DNA from: an uncultured Methylococcaceae bacterium | GTDB taxonomy: Bacteria; Pseudomonadota; Gammaproteobacteria; Methylococcales; Methylomonadaceae | NCBI GenBank assembly: GCA_903939355.1 | Contig: CAJAHC010000062.1 | Coordinates: 1 to 6,047 of the forward strand | Reading direction: 5' to 3' | DNA: 6,047 nt | In this document: piece after piece, positions 1-4,767 of the stretch | Layout of the letters: every line of letters starts with the position of its first letter | Position numbering within the stretch: position 1 is the first letter of the stretch | The notes under the pieces: model-generated | What the model was told of the DNA's origin: nothing | Databases searched by the model: none | What the model saw: only the letters and a program-made list of their open reading frames with translations | Position numbers and translations under genes: made by a program

Positions 1-56
1 AGTATCCTTATCTTACAAAAGCATCGATAAACCAGTCCATAACCTATTATATTAAA

Positions 57-85
57 TGCACTAAATTACAAAGTAGTTATATAAA
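57..85 (+). promoter_or_regulatory. Possible promoter of the yciB operon
   Basis: A TATAAA hexamer at 80-85 differs from the sigma-70 -10 consensus at one base. A poor -35 match, TGCACT, lies 17 bases upstream at 57-62. Initiation near 92 would give a leader of about 26 bases before yciB. The region is so AT-rich that other -10-like strings occur (TATTAT at 45-50), so the exact site is a guess. The rest of 1-117 shows no gene that I can support. Confidence 0.25.
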
Positions 86-93
86 ATTTTATA
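80..93. repeat. 14-bp AT-only palindrome upstream of yciB
   Basis: TATAAAATTTTATA reads identically on both strands and lies 24 bases before the yciB start, overlapping the likely -10 element. It could be an operator or simply a product of the high AT content. No second copy was noticed in the window. Confidence 0.35.
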
Positions 94-117
94 CCTGATC
101 AACTTATCCTAAAACCC

Positions 118-654
118 ATGAAACAACTGCTTGAATTTTTTCCAATTATTTTATTTTTTATTGCTTATAAGCTTTACGACATTTATATAGCAACTGCGGT
201 TGTTATTGTAGCAACTATTATTCAAGTCGCTTATGCATGGTTTAAATATCGCAAAGTTGAAACTATGCAGTGGATTACCCTAGCCTTAGTGATCGTATTT
301 GGTGGTGCAACGATCTACCTTCATGATGAGCAATACCTCAAATGGAAATTTTCCATTATAGAATGGTTGTTTGGCATTGCTTTTTTAAGTAGTCATTTTA
401 TAGGTAAAAAAACTTTCATCGAAAGAATGATGTCAAGTAACTTAACATTACCCCCTTTAATATGGAAACGCCTTAATTTTAGCTGGGCCAGTTTCTTTAT
501 CATTGTCGGCTTTGTTAATGTTTATGTTATGTACAATTACAATACCGATGATTGGGTTACCTTTAAAACATTTGTGGCGCCAGGATTAATGGTTGTTTTT
601 ATGATAATACAAATGTTTTTCTTATATAAATATATCCCTGATGCCGAGGAATAA
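118..654 (+). CDS. yciB: YciB/septation protein A family inner-membrane protein
   Basis: This is an integral inner-membrane protein of the YciB (also IspZ or septation protein A) family. In enterobacteria the family is linked to envelope synthesis and cell division, but its biochemical activity is not established. At 178 residues it matches the E. coli protein (179) along its whole length. The N-terminus MKQLLEFFPIILFF is the canonical family start, which supports this ATG although no clear Shine-Dalgarno sequence precedes it. Hydrophobic segments lie near residues 3-19, 22-42, 51-69, 78-96, 119-140 and 149-170. Conserved landmarks are FGGATIYLHD (61-70), YLKWKFSIIEWL (73-84) and the LTLP...W..LN..WA.FF block (109-127). 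It is the first gene of a tight four-gene operon, with yciI starting three bases after its stop. The family assignment is secure; the precise role is not. Confidence 0.96.
   Translation: MKQLLEFFPIILFFIAYKLYDIYIATAVVIVATIIQVAYAWFKYRKVETMQWITLALVIVFGGATIYLHDEQYLKWKFSIIEWLFGIAFLSSHFIGKKTFIERMMSSNLTLPPLIWKRLNFSWASFFIIVGFVNVYVMYNYNTDDWVTFKTFVAPGLMVVFMIIQMFFLYKYIPDAEE
646..650 (+). promoter_or_regulatory. Ribosome binding site for yciI (GTG start)
   Basis: GAGGA lies inside the last codons of yciB, seven bases before the GTG at 658. This near-ideal spacing is the main sequence evidence that translation of yciI begins at the GTG. Its placement within yciB suggests translational coupling. Confidence 0.7.
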
Positions 655-657
655 AGA

Positions 658-960
658 GTGCTATACGCCATAATCAGTGAAGATACCAAGGATAGTTTAG
701 AAAAAAGACTCGCGGCCCGACCATCCCATATTAGTCGACTACAAAATCTTCAAGATGAAGGCCGTTTAATTTTAGCAGGCCCACACCCTGCAATTGATAC
801 TGACAACCCAGGTATTGAAGGTTTTACAGGTAGCTTGGTAGTGGCTGAATTTGATAACCTGCAAGCCGCTCAATTATGGGCAAATAGTGATCCCTATAAC
901 GATGCAGGTGTTTATGCTAAAGTTATCGTTAAACCATTTAAAAAGGTATTTCCTCAATGA
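658..960 (+). CDS. yciI: YciI family protein
   Basis: This is a small cytoplasmic protein of the YciI family, which has a ferredoxin-like dimeric alpha/beta-barrel fold. No reaction is firmly assigned to it. Its 100 residues match E. coli YciI (98) throughout. Conserved blocks are [11 protein letters not shown] (14-24, ending in the conserved His24), [10 protein letters not shown] (33-42), GFTGS (55-59), DPY (78-80) and AGVY (83-86), and it ends in VKPFKKVF like the E. coli protein. The start is GTG, chosen because a good Shine-Dalgarno sequence sits seven bases upstream and because the homologue starts at the equivalent MLY. The gene lies three bases after yciB, and its TGA stop overlaps the ATG of the next gene (ATGA), so co-translation is likely. 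In E. coli, yciB and yciI are also near neighbours. The family call is firm and the function is unknown. Confidence 0.95.
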   Translation: MLYAIISEDTKDSLEKRLAARPSHISRLQNLQDEGRLILAGPHPAIDTDNPGIEGFTGSLVVAEFDNLQAAQLWANSDPYNDAGVYAKVIVKPFKKVFPQ

Positions 961-1235
961 CATCCGAAACAATTAAGCAATTATTAACCGAATCTCTTAA
1001 ACCAGCACTATTAGAAATTATTGATAATAGTGCTGCACACGCAGGACATGCCGGCGCAAAGAGCGGCGGTGGCCACTATCATGTCACTATTATTGCAGAA
1101 GCCTTTGAAGGTAAAACACTAGTTCAACGACATCAGCTTATTTATAAAGCACTTGGCGACATGATGAAACAACAAATTCATGCCTTAGGCATCAATGCTC
1201 TATCACCCTCTGAAGAAACTAAAGGAAACTTATAA
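957..1235 (+). CDS. BolA family protein
   Basis: This 92-residue protein has the single BolA domain, a class II KH-like fold. BolA proteins bind monothiol glutaredoxins around a shared [2Fe-2S] cluster and are linked to iron-sulfur trafficking, iron regulation and, for E. coli BolA, cell shape. The family pattern is clear. An N-terminal helix precedes [15 protein letters not shown] (19-33). A glycine-rich loop leads into [13 protein letters not shown] (40-52). The signature VQRHQLIY (56-63) holds the invariant His59, and [13 protein letters not shown] closes the domain. Histidines 28 and 31 in the long loop are candidates for the second cluster or metal ligand, as in histidine-type BolA proteins. 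The start ATG overlaps the yciI stop, with AAGG at 943-946 as a ribosome site. Which BolA subfamily it belongs to cannot be decided by eye. No glutaredoxin gene is present in the window. Confidence 0.94.
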   Translation: MTSETIKQLLTESLKPALLEIIDNSAAHAGHAGAKSGGGHYHVTIIAEAFEGKTLVQRHQLIYKALGDMMKQQIHALGINALSPSEETKGNL

Positions 1236-2342
1236 ATGAAAAAAAGTATTATCCCTCTACTTATTGTCAGCACTGCATTGATTTCTGGCTGCGACCAAAA
1301 AGGCGCAACCACTTCATCAGCGCCAGCAGTAGCTAAAGCAGATGCTGTTGCTGAAGTTAATGGCCAATATATTGCAAAATCTACATTAGCCGAATTAGAG
1401 AAAGAAATTGCAGAGCGTAGCCATGGCCAAACTTTTCCTAAGGAAAAATTGATTGAAGAATTAATTCAACGTGAATTATTGGTTCAAGATGCTATCCAAA
1501 AGCAACTGGATAAATCCGCTGAAATTGTTGCACAACTCGATAGCGCTAAAAAAACGCTGTTAACACAAGCTGATGTCCAAAACTTTGTTAAAGCTAATCC
1601 AGTTACGGATGCTGAAATCAAAGCTGAATATGACAGTAAAGTTGCCGGTGAAAATGGCACTGAATACAAAGCACGTCATATTCTAGTAAAAACTGAAGAT
1701 GAAGCTAAAAAGATAATTGTTGAATTGAATAAAGGCGGTGATTTTGCCAAACTCGCCAACAAGAATTCTTTGGATGCTAAAGAATCACAAAATGGTGGTG
1801 ATTTAGGTTGGTTTGTTGCCGGTCAAATGGTTGCTCCTTTCTCAGAAGCTGTTGAGAAACTGCAAAAAGGTAAATACACCGAAACGCCTGTAAAAACCCA
1901 ATTTGGTTACCATATCATTTTGAGAGAAGATTCTCGCGCTCAAACGCCACCTTCATTGGATTCTGTAAAAGAACAATTGAAGCCTTACTTACAACGTAAG
2001 AAAATTCAAACTATGGTTGAAACCTTACGTAAACAAGCTAAAGTGGAAATTTTGGTACCTTTAACTGATGAGCCTGCTAAAACACCAGCAGCACCAGCGA
2101 CTGCAGATAAAGCAACCGCGGGCGACACTGTTACTGAAGAAGTTGCTGTAGAAGAAGTTAAGGATGCTTCTGGTAAAACAGTAGCTGCCGAAGAAGTGAT
2201 CGTTGAAACAGTTAAAGATGCTTCTGGCAAAACTGTTGCACAAGAAGTTATTGTTGAAGAAGCGGTGCCAGGAAAAGCACCTGCAACTACAGACAAAAAA
2301 GCGGCTGAGCCTGCCAAAGCAGCACCAGCAGCAAAAAAATAA
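1236..2342 (+). CDS. Parvulin-type peptidyl-prolyl isomerase lipoprotein
   Basis: This is a predicted periplasm-facing lipoprotein that catalyses cis-trans isomerisation of peptidyl-prolyl bonds, probably to help fold exported proteins. Residues 1-18 form a signal peptide with the lipobox ISGC, and Cys19 is the lipidation site. Residues about 38-135 resemble the helical SurA/PrsA-type N-terminal chaperone domain (VNGQYIAKSTL, then an E/K/Q-rich helical region). Residues about 142-235 are the parvulin domain with its active-site set intact: His148 (ARHILVK), Asp180, Met198, Phe202 and His226 (FGYHII), plus the GGDLGWF motif. The tail from about 275 is rich in Ala, Pro, Lys and Glu, looks disordered, and contains a duplicated segment at 308-342. 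Asp20 and Gln21 after the lipidated Cys predict retention in the inner membrane under the E. coli rule. AGGA at 1223-1226 is the ribosome site, and the ATG directly follows the bolA stop. It is related to PrsA, PpiC and PpiD in fold, but I cannot name an ortholog. Confidence 0.93.
   Translation: MKKSIIPLLIVSTALISGCDQKGATTSSAPAVAKADAVAEVNGQYIAKSTLAELEKEIAERSHGQTFPKEKLIEELIQRELLVQDAIQKQLDKSAEIVAQLDSAKKTLLTQADVQNFVKANPVTDAEIKAEYDSKVAGENGTEYKARHILVKTEDEAKKIIVELNKGGDFAKLANKNSLDAKESQNGGDLGWFVAGQMVAPFSEAVEKLQKGKYTETPVKTQFGYHIILREDSRAQTPPSLDSVKEQLKPYLQRKKIQTMVETLRKQAKVEILVPLTDEPAKTPAAPATADKATAGDTVTEEVAVEEVKDASGKTVAAEEVIVETVKDASGKTVAQEVIVEEAVPGKAPATTDKKAAEPAKAAPAAKK
2157..2261 (+). repeat. In-frame tandem duplication in the parvulin tail
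   Basis: Two adjacent copies occur at 2157-2210 (18 codons) and 2211-2261 (17 codons). Both encode VKDASGKTVA followed by an acidic valine-rich stretch (AEEVIVET, then QEVIVEE). A related acidic piece, EEVAVEE, precedes the first copy. The copies differ at several third codon positions (for example GGT versus GGC and ACA versus ACT), so the duplication is not very recent or the codons have drifted under protein-level selection. Confidence 0.85.
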
Positions 2343-2356
2343 ACTTATAAACCAAT

Positions 2357-2392
2357 CGTCCTACAGTATGTTAAGACCTATACTGTAGGACG
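2357..2392 (+). repeat. Perfect 13-bp inverted repeat (stable hairpin)
   Basis: The left arm CGTCCTACAGTAT (2357-2369) is exactly complementary to ATACTGTAGGACG (2380-2392), with a 10-base loop. It starts 14 bases after the parvulin stop codon. No run of T follows on the plus strand, so it does not look like a normal intrinsic terminator. It may protect the 3' end of the transcript, be a dispersed repeat element, or bind a dimeric protein. Confidence 0.85.
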
Positions 2393-2414
2393 CTGTTGCT
2401 TATAAGACTTATGC

Positions 2415-2441
2415 AAAAGGGCGGTTTATCCGCCCTTTTTT
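2415..2441. terminator. Bidirectional intrinsic terminator between the convergent operons
   Basis: A 10-bp stem pairs AAAAGGGCGG (2415-2424) with CCGCCCTTTT (2430-2439) around a 5-base loop. It is followed by further T on the plus strand (T run 2436-2441) and gives TTTT on the minus strand (2418-2415). On the minus strand it overlaps the recJ stop codon at 2440-2442. On the plus strand it lies 72 bases after the parvulin stop. GC-rich core plus T tails on both sides make termination in both directions likely. Confidence 0.88.
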
Positions 2442-4185
2442 ATGCTATTTTTTCAAAATACTGCACAATAAACTGTACTGTTCTATTACCTCTAAATTCA
2501 TTTATATCCAGCTTGTAGACCGCTTTAATTTGCCTTAACCCTAGCCAATGCTCTGGTCTATCGACAAAAAAAGCAATGGCATCAATAACCAAATCGCCGA
2601 CAGGTTTTCTTAACACTAATTTAAGATGCCGTTGCCCGACAATTCGCGATTGAATGACATCAAATACACCGTCAAATAAAGGCTCTGGAAACTCTTGCCC
2701 CCAAGTTGCAGAATTTTGTAATAAATCAGCAATCTCAATAGTCATTTCCTGCTCAGCCAGCTCACCATCAGACAGTATTTTTTGCTCAAGATCGACTGAC
2801 GCTAAACGCTTACTAACCATCTCATCAAAAGCCAAAGCAAAAGGAGGATAATCATGCATTTTTAAACTTAAACCAGCGGCCATCGCATGCCCACCAAACT
2901 TGCTGAGTAATTTAGGATGTGCAGCTGCAATATCACTCAACACATCCCTAATATGCACGCCAGGAATTGACCGGGCAGAACCTTTAATCAAATCTTTACC
3001 CGCTGGGGCAAAAGCGATAACAGGACGATGTACCTGATCTTTAATACGTGACGCTAAAATACCGATTACCCCTTGATGCCAGTTAGCATCAAACAAACAA
3101 ACACCCGCCGGTAAATGATGCTCATCCAGTGCTTTCATTTCACTTAAGTAAGTCAGCGCCTCATGTTTCATAACGGCTTCAACTTCTCGACGATCATTAT
3201 TTAATTCGTCAAGCTGTAACGCTATATCTTTTGCAAGCGCAGGATCATCAGATAATAAGCATTGAATCCCTAAGGACATATCATCCATGCGTCCGGCCGC
3301 ATTTAAACGAGGGCCAAGTGAAAAGCCCAAATCAGCAGCCGTGATTGTTTGAGGGTTCTTTCCTGACACTTCAACGAGAGCAGTCAATCCTGGATGACAC
3401 CGACCTGTACGAATTCTCAATAAACCTTGATAAACCAAGATTCGATTACTTTGCTCCAAGGCAACTACATCCGCGACAGTTCCCAAGGCGACATAATCTA
3501 ATAATTGAGCTAAATTGGGCTCTTTGACCTGATTAGTTTCAAACCAGTTTATATCTCTTAGCCTGCTCCTTAAGGCCAATAAAACATAAAATATGACGCC
3601 GACACCTGCCAGTGATTTATTAGGAAATTTATCATCAAGGAGATTAGGATTAACAATCGCGGTTGCGGCAGGGAGATTAGAGCCAGGAAGATGATGATCA
3701 GTTACTAAAACTTTTATACCTGAATCGGTTGCTGCCTTTACGCCATCGATACTTGATATGCCGTTATCAACGGTGATAATGACATCGGGATTTTGTAATT
3801 TAACCAGTTCGACAATTTCGGGAGTTAAACCGTAACCATATTCAAAACGGTTGGGTACGACAAATGTTACCTGACCGGCTCCTAGTAGCTGCAAGCCTTT
3901 GATAGCAACCGCACAACTGGTGGCACCATCAGCGTCAAAGTCTGCAACAATACAAATTTTTTGTTGTTCGTTAATAGCGACAATCAAATGTTCAACCATT
4001 TCTTCCATCCCTGACAATAGCCAGGGCGATGGAAGTTTAGCTAACGTTCTATCCAGTTCTAATTCAGAAGTGATACCGCGCGCTAAAAATATTCGCTCTA
4101 ACAAAGGATGAAGATTACCCTGTAAGGCATGTTTTTTTTTAACAGGGCGAAGAACTATCGTTTTTTTTATACCTTGAGAATACAT
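2440..4185 (-). CDS. recJ: Single-stranded-DNA-specific exonuclease RecJ
   Basis: RecJ degrades single-stranded DNA 5' to 3' with metal-ion help in RecF-pathway recombination, mismatch repair and base excision repair. The 581 residues match E. coli RecJ (577). The DHH-superfamily motifs appear in order: DFDADG (82-87, Asp82/84/86), TVDNG (138-142), the name-giving DHH (163-165), ALGTVADV with Asp239, and GPRLNAAGRMDD (291-302). The DHHA1 part follows with HQGVIGI (370-376), KGSARS (401-406) and GGHAMAAG (431-438). The last hundred or so residues form the OB-fold region. An in-frame stop lies 10 codons upstream and no other ATG intervenes, so this start is favoured; a weak GGAAA precedes it. 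The first 20 codons contain runs of eight and nine A. The gene lies 129 bases downstream of the DUF934 gene on the same strand and ends directly at a terminator. No catalytic residue is missing. Confidence 0.97.
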   Translation of the reverse strand: MYSQGIKKTIVLRPVKKKHALQGNLHPLLERIFLARGITSELELDRTLAKLPSPWLLSGMEEMVEHLIVAINEQQKICIVADFDADGATSCAVAIKGLQLLGAGQVTFVVPNRFEYGYGLTPEIVELVKLQNPDVIITVDNGISSIDGVKAATDSGIKVLVTDHHLPGSNLPAATAIVNPNLLDDKFPNKSLAGVGVIFYVLLALRSRLRDINWFETNQVKEPNLAQLLDYVALGTVADVVALEQSNRILVYQGLLRIRTGRCHPGLTALVEVSGKNPQTITAADLGFSLGPRLNAAGRMDDMSLGIQCLLSDDPALAKDIALQLDELNNDRREVEAVMKHEALTYLSEMKALDEHHLPAGVCLFDANWHQGVIGILASRIKDQVHRPVIAFAPAGKDLIKGSARSIPGVHIRDVLSDIAAAHPKLLSKFGGHAMAAGLSLKMHDYPPFALAFDEMVSKRLASVDLEQKILSDGELAEQEMTIEIADLLQNSATWGQEFPEPLFDGVFDVIQSRIVGQRHLKLVLRKPVGDLVIDAIAFFVDRPEHWLGLRQIKAVYKLDINEFRGNRTVQFIVQYFEKIA

Positions 4186-4267
4186 TAAGTTTCCAATAAA
4201 AAACGAGAGACTTCAATTTCGATAAACGGAAATAGATTGCAACAAATATACCAATAAAATCTGTAGC

Positions 4268-4296
4268 GACTCTTGCCAATGAAATTTTCAAGAGTC
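4268..4296 (-). repeat. Hairpin in the DUF934-recJ intergenic region
   Basis: GACTCTTG (4268-4275) and CAAGAGTC (4289-4296) form a perfect 8-bp stem around a 13-base loop, beginning 18 bases after the DUF934 stop on the minus strand. The minus-strand sequence after it (GCTACAGATTTTATT) has no immediate T run, so at most it is a weak terminator or an mRNA processing or stability element. The remaining gap of 4186-4314 shows no gene and no promoter that I can defend, although recJ may well have one here. Confidence 0.5.
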
Positions 4297-4314
4297 CTTA
4301 TAGAAGACTAGAAA

Positions 4315-4767
4315 CTAATTAATTGAATTTTGATACTCGACAGTAAAGTCATTTAAATTTGTCAGTACAAAAGGCAGATATTCAACTTTTTCAGGAGCAA
4401 AGGCGTTAACCCCGACACGTGATAAATAAAAAACCTGATCAGGCATAAAATGACCTGTAGCCCTTATTTCTCCTTGATATCCAAAACGACTTCTAAGATA
4501 CCAAGCATGAGAAAATAAACGACCATCAGCAAAATCAGGAAAATCCAATTCAACCAAGTCGATCCCTTTTAAATTAGCGGCCATTTCATCAACTGAATCA
4601 TTCGGTGCAATTCTCAAACCTAGCTTGCCTTCATGCGCAAGTAATTGCTGATGATCCTTTTCCCATCGAAGCAATGAAATAGTTATGTCACCGTCAACCA
4701 GTTCAGCATCATCGGCTACGTATTTCCAACTGTTATCAATAAGTTGGTTGTCTTTAACTATCTGCAT
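4315..4767 (-). CDS. DUF934 family protein, sulfite-reductase partner
   Basis: This 150-residue soluble protein belongs to the DUF934 (COG3749) family. It is found beside ferredoxin-type sulfite/nitrite reductase genes in many proteobacteria, but its biochemical function is not established. The family core is plain at residues 75-123: DFPDFADGRLFSHA, LRSRFGYQGEIRATG, then PDQVFYLSRVGVNAF. Upstream, LGLRIAPND (49-57) is also typical. It has no cysteines, so it is unlikely to hold an iron-sulfur cluster of its own; it has no signal peptide or membrane segment. Its ATG lies 14 bases inside the end of the reductase gene, in another frame, so the two are co-transcribed and probably translationally coupled. 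The tail after about residue 125 is less recognisable. A role in assembling, or passing electrons to, the reductase is inference from gene order only. Confidence 0.9.
   Translation of the reverse strand: MQIVKDNQLIDNSWKYVADDAELVDGDITISLLRWEKDHQQLLAHEGKLGLRIAPNDSVDEMAANLKGIDLVELDFPDFADGRLFSHAWYLRSRFGYQGEIRATGHFMPDQVFYLSRVGVNAFAPEKVEYLPFVLTNLNDFTVEYQNSIN

Noticed and set aside
2157..2261. Tandem repeat as a CRISPR array
   Set aside because: There are only two adjoining, in-frame, imperfect copies with no spacers; they encode part of a protein tail.
2006..2317. Open frame of 103 codons antisense to the parvulin tail (and shorter overlapping ones at 2061-2243 and 1484-1669)
   Set aside because: The predicted peptide is Ser/Thr/Ala-rich low-complexity sequence mirroring the repetitive sense codons. 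It has no recognisable family and lies opposite a clearly functional gene.
2203..2388. Plus-strand open frame overlapping the end of the parvulin gene
   Set aside because: It is a shifted-frame reading of the A-rich tail (Lys/Leu/Gln-rich) and runs through the hairpin. No homology is recognisable.
4132..4168. Long T runs on the plus strand as terminators
   Set aside because: No hairpin precedes either run, and both lie inside the coding start of recJ with no plus-strand gene upstream that would need them.
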